DNA of 64,000 nt from Vibrio pomeroyi (GCF_024347595.1 NZ_AP025506.1:2108001-2172000), one strand, 5' to 3'. Numbered from the stretch's first letter, positions 1-8,142 are shown. A program made the numbers and translations. The notes: a model not told the origin generated them from the sequence alone.

Positions 1-292
1 TAAAGCCGATTTGGTTTCCAATACTTGTTACCATATATGGAGGCTCGTCAATGTCATTAGCCCACACTTTTATTCCCATAATGGCATTACCTTTGGGGCA
101 AGAGAAGCCTTCTTTCATTTCACCACAAACGCCTTCAGCTAAAACGGTGAAATGGCTGTATGGGGTCGTTTCTCTCTCATAACGAACCTTTAACTTCCAA
201 TCAGAATCATCATTCATACTTTCACTTTGAACACTTGTCACAATAAACATTAACGTGATTACTGCGATTAAATTAGGAATATTCATATACAT
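1..292 (-). CDS. Partial secreted integron-cassette protein, unknown function
   Basis: An open frame with no stop runs from an ATG at 292 (a second in-frame ATG is at 286) off the left edge of the window, so only about 97 residues are visible. The N-terminus is hydrophobic (residues 5-22) and ends near VQSES, like a signal peptide. The remainder has two nearby cysteines (CGEMKEGFSC) that could form a disulfide. The start codon lies right against the core site of the attC at 293-418 (GTTAAATG), as is usual for the first codon of a cassette gene, and no clear ribosome binding site is visible. I do not recognise the family. Confidence is high that it is coding and nil for function. Confidence 0.6.
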   Translation of the reverse strand, partial: MYMNIPNLIAVITLMFIVTSVQSESMNDDSDWKLKVRYERETTPYSHFTVLAEGVCGEMKEGFSCPKGNAIMGIKVWANDIDEPPYMVTSIGNQIGF

Positions 293-418
293 TTAACGCC
301 CAATTAAGGTTTGAGTAACGCTACCACAAAACTCAACCATGCCACCGTAAACACTGTACTCAAATTTAAAACCAAAAATCCCAAGCGTTAGGAATCACTA
401 TTAAATGCTTGTATGCCT
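293..418 (-). other. attC recombination site 1 (VCR-like)
   Basis: Read on the minus strand, this roughly 126-bp imperfect palindrome ends in GGGCGTTAA, the attC core site where integron integrase cuts between G and T. It shares long stretches with the elements at 1602-1724 and 3797-3917, including AGTGTTTA, TGGTAGCGT and CTTAATTGGGCG. Length and layout resemble V. cholerae repeats. It closes the cassette carrying the gene at 423-1556. Confidence 0.8.
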
Positions 419-422
419 GGTT

Positions 423-1556
423 TTAAACTTTATAGCCCATACTATGGGATGACTCGCCCTTATGGCCGAGATACGTAGTGTAGAACTTGGTATATTGGCC
501 ATCGATATCTAGTAGCAGATCCACTCGTTGATAGTGTTTACGTTTTAATAACTTTCTATGCTTCCACTCATTTGCACCTGAATCATCAACATAGTGCGTA
601 TTATCTTGTGGCTTAAAGTAATTAATCAATGTTGCTTCTGCTATTGTGATTGCATCGCTTTTCTTTATGTTTGACTGACAAGCTACAGAACCAAATATGT
701 CACAGTACCTAAATCCAAGTAGATGGACGACATTAGCTTTGTATTCATCCCTAAGGTGAAGTGCATTTGTTTTGTTCAATTTGTCATGGGAAACCAACCT
801 AGCAAAATCTTCCTGCTCTGTCTTTCCAATGTACAATACTTCTTGTCCACCTACATCAACTTCAAATACATTGGCAATTTGATCAACCATATACGTTGAA
901 TTGTACTGCTCAGTAAAACCAGGAAGATTCGAGAAGTCGACTTTACTTCGTTTTTCCAAGTCCCAATCAGCATTGTTGAGGCTATATGTTTCAGGGTTCT
1001 TTCTACGATAAACTTCAGCTTTCTCATCATTAGAAGTGCATTCGATAAGGGGATCGTAAACATTTATTTGGTATGGACTATCATGAAACACACGAACCTC
1101 GGTAGAGAATACGGCTCTCATAATATAAAACAAAGCGATATTAGGTAACATGCCCTTGGCATGTAGTTTTTTAGCGATTAAAACTAGTTTTCTCTTGAAC
1201 TGGCTCTTTGGCTCGTACTGTCTATATAACAAACGAAAAAAGCAGTGATTTGGGGTAGTAAACTCCCGTTTAAAACTGGGAATTTCATATGTAAAATGAA
1301 TTAACGGAATCTTCACAGCTTTTCTTTCAAACTGTTTTAGATCTGAGTTCCCAACGAAAATCTGAGCGGATATAGTTCCATCGTAGTTAACCTTGGTCTT
1401 TTTTACATTGAAATATATCTTATTCATTCTCGTAAGCATGTATAAGTCTGCATTTATGTAATTCTTGTTTGCAGCACGTAGTTTAGCTTGCTCACCATAC
1501 ATCTGTTCTGGGGTAAAGAAAGCCCATGTAGGGCCGTCTAATTGAAATACTTTCAT
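423..1556 (-). CDS. Integron cassette protein with possible GIY-YIG-like nuclease domain
   Basis: A 377-residue protein filling one cassette, directly followed on its strand by attC site 1. I do not recognise the full-length family. Residues about 235-320 look like a GIY-YIG fold: LYIGKT at 241-246, then R253 and H257, and a C-terminal AEATLINYFKPQDN (306-319) with a Glu and Asn placed like the metal-binding Glu and final Asn of that superfamily. There is no signal peptide, so it is probably cytoplasmic. The N-terminal 230 residues are unassigned. If the fold is right it may cut or bind nucleic acid, and an anti-phage role would fit cassette cargo, but that is inference. Confidence 0.75.
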   Translation of the reverse strand: MKVFQLDGPTWAFFTPEQMYGEQAKLRAANKNYINADLYMLTRMNKIYFNVKKTKVNYDGTISAQIFVGNSDLKQFERKAVKIPLIHFTYEIPSFKREFTTPNHCFFRLLYRQYEPKSQFKRKLVLIAKKLHAKGMLPNIALFYIMRAVFSTEVRVFHDSPYQINVYDPLIECTSNDEKAEVYRRKNPETYSLNNADWDLEKRSKVDFSNLPGFTEQYNSTYMVDQIANVFEVDVGGQEVLYIGKTEQEDFARLVSHDKLNKTNALHLRDEYKANVVHLLGFRYCDIFGSVACQSNIKKSDAITIAEATLINYFKPQDNTHYVDDSGANEWKHRKLLKRKHYQRVDLLLDIDGQYTKFYTTYLGHKGESSHSMGYKV

Positions 1557-1601
1557 CCTAGCTTTTACCTAACTTGCTATAAACATGGGACGCTCTGGCA
1601 T

Positions 1602-1724
1602 ATACGCCCAATTAAGGTGTGAGCCACGCTACCACAGCACTCAATTTATACACCTTAAACACTATACTAAACCCAAACCGAAAATGCCAAGCGTGGAGAA
1701 TCACTCTTAAATTGTTTGTATGGG
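1602..1724 (-). other. attC recombination site 2 (VCR-like)
   Basis: A second copy of the VCR-like repeat, oriented as site 1 and very similar to it: the plus strand reads ACGCCCAATTAAGGT near 1604 and CCGAAAATGCCAAGCG near 1679. The core on the minus strand reads GGGCGTATA rather than GGGCGTTA, so the exact crossover sequence is altered. It closes the cassette of the 1727-2398 gene, whose TAG stop lies within a few bases of the repeat. Confidence 0.75.
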
Positions 1725-1726
1725 CT

Positions 1727-2398
1727 CTAACCCAATTTATTACCTCTATTCCTATTATTCTTTTTCTTTCTTGCGGGTGGGGTCGGAGTATAATCAATAC
1801 CGTTGACGTCAACCGTTAAGCCTTTCAAATTACTGGCTGCGACATTCTTAATAAAGTTATGTCGCTTATCTCCATGCTTGCACGACAAGATATAGTCCAA
1901 GAAGTAATCGTCTAATCTAATACTATTATTTTTGCCTTTATCCCACGATTTTTTGCTAGGTTTACCAAACCGAATAGTAGGCATAGCACCATCTTTCATA
2001 GGGGCTTCAAAAACCATATAGTGACCAGTAAATCTTGCCATTTTGGCGCACTGCTCATCTAACTTTTCAGCATCTTTTTTAGGTAATTTTGTAGCATCCC
2101 CATTTTTTGCTTGGGAGAAAATCGCTTTTTTTATCGGCTCTTTCACCTCTGTACTTTCAAATACAATCGCAAAATCAGCACCATATAAACTTTCCGCGGA
2201 AGCCGGTCCACGATCTGCGACTACTGTGGGCTTAAAGCGAATAAAACCTTGATCATCACCCAAATAAAGCGTGCCATCCAAACGTCCGATTAGAGCGTCA
2301 ACGTATGCAGGCTCCTGTTGATAGCGAGTGCGGTCTAAAACCTCACACGCTTTAGTAAAATAGTCTTTTACGCTTTTTTTTATTTCTTCGTTATCCAT
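1727..2398 (-). CDS. Integron cassette protein, unknown; possible PD-(D/E)xK-like core
   Basis: A 223-residue protein without a signal peptide or membrane segment. Residues about 72-97 read GADFAIVFES followed some 14 residues later by AIFSQAKNGD. A GAD..I then QAK pattern is often seen in restriction-endonuclease-like folds of mobile-element proteins, where the Asp and the Gln-x-Lys would hold the metal; this is pattern recognition only. The C-terminus is strongly basic (ARKKKNNRNRGNK), which suggests nucleic-acid contact. The gene starts about 30 bases inside the attC core GTTAGGG, and attC site 2 follows its stop, so it is a complete cassette gene. Confidence 0.7.
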   Translation of the reverse strand: MDNEEIKKSVKDYFTKACEVLDRTRYQQEPAYVDALIGRLDGTLYLGDDQGFIRFKPTVVADRGPASAESLYGADFAIVFESTEVKEPIKKAIFSQAKNGDATKLPKKDAEKLDEQCAKMARFTGHYMVFEAPMKDGAMPTIRFGKPSKKSWDKGKNNSIRLDDYFLDYILSCKHGDKRHNFIKNVAASNLKGLTVDVNGIDYTPTPPARKKKNNRNRGNKLG

Positions 2399-2437
2399 AT
2401 TTACCTAACTCAAATTGTTCCAGAGCCCTAACGAATG

Positions 2438-2451
2438 ACATGGATTCCCCC
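2438..2451 (+). repeat. Left subterminal inverted repeat of the IS1111 element
   Basis: ACATGGATTCCCCC is an exact inverse match over 14 bp to 3781-3794. It lies about 4 bp inside the inferred left end, as expected for subterminal repeats of this group. Confidence 0.85.
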
Positions 2452-2501
2452 TCCCGAGGATCTGCCACACTTATGTGGTACTTAAATACATCGGAGGCAC
2501 C

Positions 2502-3527
2502 ATGTCTGATTACTCTTATTTCTGCGGTATCGACCTAGCTAAAAACCACTTTAGTCTTCATGCCGTAGACCAAAATGGTAAGGTCATACTTCATAAGTCG
2601 GTAACTCGCTCTAAACTACTGACTACAATAGCAAATATGCCACTCATGCGTATAGGCGTTGAAGCGTGTGGTGGTGCACATTATTGGGCAAGAACACTCA
2701 ATAAACTTGGTCACGACACCCGCATTATGGCTGTTAAATACGTGGTTCCTTATCGAACTAAAGGGAAGAACGACCTTAACGATGCAGTAGCTATCTGCGA
2801 AGCTGTTCAGCGTCCACCTACTCGCTTTGTGCCCATAAAATCCCCCGATCAACAAGCCATCTTATCGGTACATAGAATGAGAGAGCATTGGGTTCGTGAA
2901 CGCACCGCGCTTATGAATCGCATGCGTGCCCTACTCTCTGAATTCGGATTAATCATTCCTGTTGGTCGCTCTTCATTGATGAGACAGGTTCCCTTAATGC
3001 TCGAAGATGCAGAAAGTGAACTACCACACCTCGCAAGAACGGTGATAGCCGATGCTTATCACCACCTTGACGAACTCAATCAACGTATCGCCGAGACTGA
3101 GCAAGTGTTCGATTCTTTTGCTAAGGTCAGCGCTAATGTTCAACGAGTGATTAAGGTTCGAGGTATCGGGCCGCAAACTGCAACAGCGATACTCGCTTCG
3201 ATAGGTAATGGCTCTCAATTTGATAGAAGTCGCGATTTCTCTGCTTGGCTAGGCTTAGTACCAAAGCAATATTCGACGGGAGGAAAGCCTCGCTTAGGTC
3301 GGATAACCAAACACGGCGACAAATACTTACGAACACTATTAGTTCACGGAGCAAGGACCGTGATTGCCAATCTTGGCGACAAGCAAGATAAGTTAAGTCA
3401 GTGGTGTCGCGGCGTTCTAGAACGAAGAGGAATGAACCGAGCGATAGTGGCACTTGCTGCGAAGAACGCACGGATTATATGGTCGCTTTTACACAATCAA
3501 ACAGAATATGAAAACTATGCTGCTTAA
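2502..3527 (+). CDS. IS110/IS1111 family transposase
   Basis: A 341-residue RuvC-like DEDD transposase. The N-terminal domain has GIDLAK (D11), GVEACGGAH (E54) and KNDLNDA (D91, D94). The C-terminal transposase_20 domain carries the helix-hairpin GIGPQTA and the YSTGGKPRLG motif, whose Ser (about S258) is the expected nucleophile. I place the start at ATG 2502 because GGAGG ends 6 bases upstream; an in-frame ATG at 2475 lacks such a site. The frame is intact, so the element may be active. It recombines DNA through a circular intermediate guided by an element-encoded RNA, which in this group lies downstream of the gene. Confidence 0.93.
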   Translation: MSDYSYFCGIDLAKNHFSLHAVDQNGKVILHKSVTRSKLLTTIANMPLMRIGVEACGGAHYWARTLNKLGHDTRIMAVKYVVPYRTKGKNDLNDAVAICEAVQRPPTRFVPIKSPDQQAILSVHRMREHWVRERTALMNRMRALLSEFGLIIPVGRSSLMRQVPLMLEDAESELPHLARTVIADAYHHLDELNQRIAETEQVFDSFAKVSANVQRVIKVRGIGPQTATAILASIGNGSQFDRSRDFSAWLGLVPKQYSTGGKPRLGRITKHGDKYLRTLLVHGARTVIANLGDKQDKLSQWCRGVLERRGMNRAIVALAAKNARIIWSLLHNQTEYENYAA

Positions 3528-3780
3528 GTAAAAACTTAAGCAGCATAAAGAGTTAAACCCACCGGGTCATTGCAGACGCTAATGATGGAGATAGGTTAAG
3601 ACCACTTGCGGAGAGCCTGTTAATGCGGCGGACACACTAGATGTCATCTAACGAATAAGGCACCGCAGTCGCGCAAAGTCATCAGGGCCACGACGTATGC
3701 GAATCGTCGATAAGTAGGCCGAATGTAGAGCGGCAGTCCAAAACCCATCAACATAAGTTTAGCGGATGTTTGACAACCTG
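3528..3780 (+). ncRNA. Candidate seeker/bridge RNA region of the IS1111 element
   Basis: About 250 bp without an open frame lie between the transposase stop and the right inverted repeat, where IS1111-group elements encode their guide RNA. Two short stretches match the insertion site. TTAATGCGGC (3620-3629) equals the minus strand of the right flank except for one C/T change. CTAACGAAT (3648-3656) equals the top strand across the left junction (2429-2436). They flank a small hairpin (GACA...TGTC). Matches on opposite strands are what a two-guide target loop should show. RNA ends are not defined here. Confidence 0.55.
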
Positions 3781-3794
3781 GGGGGAATCCATGT
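3781..3794 (-). repeat. Right subterminal inverted repeat of the IS1111 element
   Basis: GGGGGAATCCATGT, the exact inverse of 2438-2451, lies about 2 bp from the inferred right end. Confidence 0.85.
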
Positions 3795-3796
3795 AG

Positions 3797-3917
3797 CCGC
3801 GTTAAGTGGTGAGCAACGCAGGCCACCCGACCTAAACCATTGTGCCGTAAACACTAAAGCTGAATCAAACCGAAAATGCCAAACGTTGGGAATCCGTCTT
3901 AAACGCTTTGTTATGAA
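3797..3917 (-). other. attC recombination site 3, split at its core by the IS element
   Basis: On the minus strand this begins with ATAACAAAGCG and contains CCCAACGTTTGGCATTTTC and TAGTGTTTACGG, closely matching the V. cholerae repeat and the other two sites here. Its terminal core GTTAGGG is separated from it by the IS element and now lies at about 2425-2432. It should no longer be a normal integrase substrate. Confidence 0.75.
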
Positions 3918-3982
3918 ATGCGTACGTTGACCTCATTAAACTAACCGTATATCATTCGCAAAAATTAAAAAAGGCAGTACAC

Positions 3983-4330
3983 ATGAAAAAATTGTTCTTC
4001 ACACTTCTATTAGCTTTACCAGCAACAAGCTATGCAAACTGTATCGGCTCAGAATCCTTTAAAACTTGTTACGATGACAGTGGTAATACGTACAGCGTGC
4101 AAAAGTATGGAAATACTACCACCGTGCAAGGTAGTAATAGCAGAACAGGTTCAAATTGGAATCAAACTAGTACAACAATTGGGAACTCTACATTTACCAA
4201 CGGTACATCGGCTGATGGCAACTCTTGGAATAGCACCACAAACAGAGTTGGAAACTCTACATTTACGTCGGGTACTGACTCGAACGGCAACAGTTTTTCC
4301 TCTACGTGTAATGAGTACGGTTGTTACTAA
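3983..4330 (+). CDS. Small secreted repeat protein, unknown function
   Basis: A 115-residue protein with a clear signal peptide (MKKLFFTLLLALPATSYA). The mature part is rich in Asn, Ser, Thr and Gly and carries imperfect repeats of about 20 residues with the core GNSTFTNGTSADGNSWN and GNSTFTSGTDSNGNSFS. It ends in STCNEYGCY; with the CIGSESFKTC pair near the mature start this gives four cysteines, enough for two disulfides. It lies just beyond attC site 3 and is oriented against the cassette genes, so it is either a reverse-oriented cassette gene or the first gene outside the array. Two terminator-like hairpins follow. Confidence 0.65.
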   Translation: MKKLFFTLLLALPATSYANCIGSESFKTCYDDSGNTYSVQKYGNTTTVQGSNSRTGSNWNQTSTTIGNSTFTNGTSADGNSWNSTTNRVGNSTFTSGTDSNGNSFSSTCNEYGCY

Positions 4331-4340
4331 TCGCTTGAAA

Positions 4341-4367
4341 TGCTCACTTTCAGTTAAAAAGTGAGCA
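4341..4367 (+). terminator. Hairpin terminator after the small repeat protein
   Basis: TGCTCACTTT pairs with AAAGTGAGCA around a short loop, about 10 bases after the stop at 4330. Confidence 0.6.
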
Positions 4368-4383
4368 CTTCATAACAGCTATT

Positions 4384-4425
4384 AGACAGAGAAATTCTGT
4401 ATTTAAATGCAGAATTTTTCTGTCT
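4384..4425 (+). terminator. Second long hairpin downstream of 3983-4330
   Basis: AGACAGAGAAATTCTG pairs with CAGAATTTTTCTGTCT around a 10-base loop. It is a near-perfect 16-bp stem and could act in both directions. Confidence 0.5.
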
Positions 4426-4972
4426 AGTTTCTTATGCTGCCTATCTTAAGCGACTTACTCGATTAATAACAATGAGTTATCTTTCTTAGTTTGTGATTGG
4501 ACATGAAAATGTAGATGTTTTCCTATCTAACGAGACTAAGTGTTAAAAAAGGTGAGAACTGTAATTAGTGATATTGTTAAAACAAGTTTGCTATTGATAA
4601 TAAAGACAATATTTAACTTATAAAAACTTGGTTATTTATAAAATAATAATTAAGATAAAAACAGAAAAATATCGAAGTTAACTTAGAGAAATTCATTCTA
4701 TAGATTCAAACAAAGCGGATTTTAATAACTCCCGCCCCTTCATACGTTTACGATAAATAATAAAATTTAATTTTATAAAAACAATTTGATCAATAAGAAC
4801 TTTTGTAAACTTTGAATTACATACTCTAAAATTAAATCTCTAATAAAAACTTGTCATAAGCCGAAATGCTCTTCCAATCTTGATTCGCAACACATGGCAT
4901 TTGTGTGTTGCATATAGACTTCCTATAAAGCCGTTGGGAAGAAGGAGTTTATATTAAAATCAGGAACGTAAA
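4426..4972. other. AT-rich gene-free stretch before the metalloprotease
   Basis: No convincing gene is seen. Base composition is markedly AT-rich between 4550 and 4850. The last 60 bases hold the leader of the metalloprotease gene, including GAAGGAG at 4939-4945, about 27 bases before its ATG. Confidence 0.5.
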
Positions 4973-6796
4973 ATGAACCAACAACGTCAATTAAGCTGGA
5001 AAATAGCAGCCATTCTAGGTACGTCTTTCGGCTTTACTGCACACGCTGCAGAAATGGTCAGAGTCGATAACGATACACTGCTACAACAAAGCCTCGTCGC
5101 GCAGTCGAAGAGTGTTGCCCCACTAGAATTAGGTTTTTCTGAAGTAAAACGGGTGGTATTGCCCAATGGGAAAACGAAAGTCCGCTATCAGCAAACTCAC
5201 CTAGGTTTACCCGTCTTTGATACCTCCGTTGTCGCCACCCTTTCCAAAAACCAACCCACTCAGGTATTTGGCTCAATGGCACAAGGGATCAGTGGAGACT
5301 TATCCAGCATCGCGCCAAAACTGAATCAGGAACAAGCGATTGAAGCTGCGATTTCCTCTCACCGCACGTTTACTGTCGGCAAAAAGTCGATTGAAAACAA
5401 AAATGCAAAACTCATGGTGAGACTGGACGAGAACCAAACCGCGCAAATGGTGTATCTGGTCGATTTCTTTATCGCTTCCTCTTATCCAGAGCGCCCTTTT
5501 TACTTTATTGATGCCATGACTGGCGAAGTAATCCAAAAATGGAATGGATTAAACCATGCTAAATCGTCTGGTACTGGCCCCGGTGGTAACCTCAAAACCA
5601 CTCGATATGAATATGGCAGTGACTTCCCTAGCTTTTCCATCGACAAAACAGGCACGACGTGTAAGTTAGAAAACGATTCGGTTAAGACGGTCAACTTGAA
5701 CCACGGAACATCTGGCAGCGCTGCCTACAGCTACAACTGTGCCGACGGAACCAACTACACCGATCACAAATACATTAACGGTGCTTACTCGCCTCTTAAC
5801 GATGCGCACTACTTCGGTAACGTCGTGTTTGATATGTACAAAGAGTGGATGAACACCTCGCCGTTAACCTTCCAGTTGACCATGCGTGTTCACTACAGCT
5901 CGAATTACGAGAATGCGTTTTGGAATGGTTCATCAATGACCTTTGGCGATGGTGGCAGCACCTTCTATCCATTGGTCGATATTAACGTGAGTGCTCACGA
6001 AGTCAGTCACGGGTTCACAGAGCAGAACTCGGGGCTTGTTTACAGAAACATGTCGGGCGGTATTAACGAAGCCTTCTCTGATATTGCGGGCGAAGCGGCT
6101 GAATACTATCTGCGTGGCAATGTGGATTGGATTGTGGGTAGCGACATATTCAAATCGGAAGGTGGCTTGCGTTACTTTGACCAACCATCAAAAGATGGCC
6201 GCTCGATTGATCATGCCTCTGAATACTACGACGGTTTGAACGTTCACTTGTCTAGCGGTGTTTATAACCGCGCCTTTTACCTTTTAGCGAACAAATCAGG
6301 TTGGAATGTACGTAAGGGATTTGAAATATTCACAGTCGCAAACCAACTGTATTGGACGGCAAACAGTACCTTTGATGCCGGTGCGTGTGGCGTTGCGAAA
6401 GCCGCAGCAGACATGGGTTATGTGGTTGCCGATGTTGAAGATGCCTTTAACACCGTAGGCGTAAATGCAAGCTGTGGTGTCACGCCTCCTACTGGCAATG
6501 TGCTAACGAAAGGCACACCGATTTCGAACCTAAGCGGGAATCAATCCTCAGAGAGCTTCTACACCTTCACCGTGGATTCTGCATCAAGCGTGACAGTTTC
6601 AATGTCGGGCGGTTCAGGCGATGCCGACCTTTACGTGAAATCGGGAAGCAAGCCAACCACACCCAGTTACGACTGTCGCCCTTATCGCGCTGGCAATAAT
6701 GAACAGTGCAGTGTGAGCGCGCAACCGGGCGTGACTTATCATGTGTTACTTCGCGGGTACTCGAACTACTCTGGCCTAACGTTGCGTTTAGATTGA
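4973..6796 (+). CDS. vsm: Secreted zinc metalloprotease, M4 thermolysin/vibriolysin family
   Basis: A 607-residue secreted protease, the length of Vibrio haemagglutinin/protease-type enzymes (HapA, EmpA, VvpE, and Vsm of V. splendidus). In order: signal peptide (1-25), FTP and PepSY propeptide (about 30-195), M4 catalytic domain from about 197, and a C-terminal pre-peptidase (PPC) domain (about 512-605), often removed on maturation. Zinc site: HEVSH at 342-346 with Glu366 in GGINEAFSD; His425 is the likely transition-state His. It degrades extracellular proteins, and homologues are known toxins for oysters and fish. It is single-gene, with its own terminator. The symbol is by resemblance and length. 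Confidence 0.93.
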   Translation: MNQQRQLSWKIAAILGTSFGFTAHAAEMVRVDNDTLLQQSLVAQSKSVAPLELGFSEVKRVVLPNGKTKVRYQQTHLGLPVFDTSVVATLSKNQPTQVFGSMAQGISGDLSSIAPKLNQEQAIEAAISSHRTFTVGKKSIENKNAKLMVRLDENQTAQMVYLVDFFIASSYPERPFYFIDAMTGEVIQKWNGLNHAKSSGTGPGGNLKTTRYEYGSDFPSFSIDKTGTTCKLENDSVKTVNLNHGTSGSAAYSYNCADGTNYTDHKYINGAYSPLNDAHYFGNVVFDMYKEWMNTSPLTFQLTMRVHYSSNYENAFWNGSSMTFGDGGSTFYPLVDINVSAHEVSHGFTEQNSGLVYRNMSGGINEAFSDIAGEAAEYYLRGNVDWIVGSDIFKSEGGLRYFDQPSKDGRSIDHASEYYDGLNVHLSSGVYNRAFYLLANKSGWNVRKGFEIFTVANQLYWTANSTFDAGACGVAKAAADMGYVVADVEDAFNTVGVNASCGVTPPTGNVLTKGTPISNLSGNQSSESFYTFTVDSASSVTVSMSGGSGDADLYVKSGSKPTTPSYDCRPYRAGNNEQCSVSAQPGVTYHVLLRGYSNYSGLTLRLD

Positions 6797-6832
6797 GTTA
6801 GAACGTAGCGCTTAAGGTAGCAACCAATAACA

Positions 6833-6861
6833 AAGCCTACTCACATGAGTAGGCTTTATTG
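6833..6861 (+). terminator. Rho-independent terminator after the metalloprotease
   Basis: AAAGCCTACTC, loop ACAT, GAGTAGGCTTTATT: a strong stem with a U-rich tail, placed between the convergent metalloprotease and LysR genes. Confidence 0.85.
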
Positions 6862-6920
6862 CTTATTAAAAGGCTAGATTGTTCTAGAGACTTAGATGAC
6901 CAATTAAGAAGCCACATTGA

Positions 6921-7820
6921 TCACGCAGACAGTTTTAAGATCTCACTGGTAAACAGTTCTCTTAACCATCGGTTTACGATGTCGTCGTTACGGTTGCTGT
7001 GCCAATACACACTCAATGATGGCTTGTTGTATTCGAATGGCAGTTCAAACATCTTTATTTTTTCTTCATCGAAGTACGCTTTCGCCACACTTTTAGGGAA
7101 GGTGGCAATCCAATCACTGTTGTAGATGGTCTCAGAGAAGTCAGCTATCGAATTCAGCTTTCTTGCTACTTTCCTCTCTGAAAAGATTGGGCTGTGAAAG
7201 TCGGAAAGCTGGTTCACTCGGTAGTTATCATGTGTGAGCGTCACGTGCTTTTCTGAAAGGTATCGCTCTAAGCTGACTTGCTCGTCGATGTTCGAGTGGT
7301 TTTGGCTACACACGATACATAACTCGTCGCTCCAGACCTCTTGGCTTAATAAGGTTGGATGTGCGCTGGTTAAGTCGACAACAAGATCGATCTTTTTCTC
7401 TCGAATGTCGGTCGCCATGTCTTCTTTGATGTTCACGATTTCTATCACGCAGTCTGGTGCTTCTTTCTGAATCCTATCCAGAACTTGCGGCAGCGTCACA
7501 CTGCTTGAAATGCTCATCGCGGCAATTCTAAACGTGTAACTGCACTCTTTGGGTTCAAAGTCGTGCGTTTCAGGCAACGAATGAGAGACCAGTTTGTGCG
7601 CTTGCTTAAAGATTGGGTACAAGTCGTTAGCAACTGGCGTCGGTTCAAGCGTGTACGATTTTCTAACGAAGAGCAGATCACGATACTCGTCTCGAAGTTG
7701 CTTCAAATGAGCACTGAGGCTAGGTTGTGAGATGTTGAGCCGCTCTGCTGCGTACGTTAAGTTTCCTTCTTCATATATCGCAATAAAGTAATAGATGAGG
7801 TTCAGATTAAATCGTTTCAT
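6921..7820 (-). CDS. LysR-family transcriptional regulator
   Basis: A 299-residue LTTR. The N-terminal winged HTH (about 1-65) contains LTYAAERLNISQPSLSAHLKQL, the usual helix-turn-helix. It is followed by the linker helix and a periplasmic-binding-like effector domain (about 90-290). The effector is unknown. It is transcribed away from the lipoprotein gene at 8143 across a 322-bp gap, so it may regulate that gene or itself; this is inferred from layout only. It converges on the metalloprotease gene. Confidence 0.9.
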   Translation of the reverse strand: MKRFNLNLIYYFIAIYEEGNLTYAAERLNISQPSLSAHLKQLRDEYRDLLFVRKSYTLEPTPVANDLYPIFKQAHKLVSHSLPETHDFEPKECSYTFRIAAMSISSSVTLPQVLDRIQKEAPDCVIEIVNIKEDMATDIREKKIDLVVDLTSAHPTLLSQEVWSDELCIVCSQNHSNIDEQVSLERYLSEKHVTLTHDNYRVNQLSDFHSPIFSERKVARKLNSIADFSETIYNSDWIATFPKSVAKAYFDEEKIKMFELPFEYNKPSLSVYWHSNRNDDIVNRWLRELFTSEILKLSA

Positions 7821-8142
7821 TCGAGCCCTTTAGGCGGTCATTTATATGAATAAACGGAGAATTAATATCGTTTAACTTGCCCTCTATTATCCTGTTCAAT
7901 TCCCATCATTCAGTTATGGTCATGACAGTTCATTGTAAAAACACCAAGTGTAAATAACACGAACTAGTACGGTAGGATCGAACGAAATAGCAAAGGAAAC
8001 AAACAAAGCGAATAAGCAAGGTGTTGGTTTATATAGAGATATAGGATTTTCTGATATCAAGTATAGGCGTGGCGTTATATTAGAACGCAGATGACTTTGA
8101 CATAATTATCCGTTCCTAAACAGACACGTGTAGAAATAGATA
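7821..8142. promoter_or_regulatory. Divergent intergenic region between LysR gene and DUF3332 lipoprotein gene
   Basis: This 322-bp gap must hold both promoters. AT-rich stretches suited to promoters are at 7850-7880 and 8030-8060. I see no specific operator with confidence. Confidence 0.35.

Larger units (their letters stand above)
2434..3796 (+). mobile_element. IS110-family (IS1111-group) insertion sequence in an attC site
   Basis: The element spans about 1.36 kb. It has one DEDD transposase, a perfect 14-bp subterminal inverted repeat (2438-2451 and 3781-3794) and a 250-bp non-coding stretch between the transposase stop and the right end, all typical of the IS1111 group, which makes no target duplication. 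Joining the flanks restores an attC core: minus-strand CTTAACGCGG on the right side and CGTTAGGGC on the left side. IS1111-group elements that target attC sites of integrons are known. Exact ends are uncertain by a few bases because no duplication marks them. Confidence 0.85.

Noticed and set aside
4515..4560. Possible fourth attC site (CTAACGAGACTAAG near an AAGGTGAG string)
   Set aside because: Only the outer bases resemble an attC core; no paired second half of the palindrome is present and the surroundings are AT-rich.
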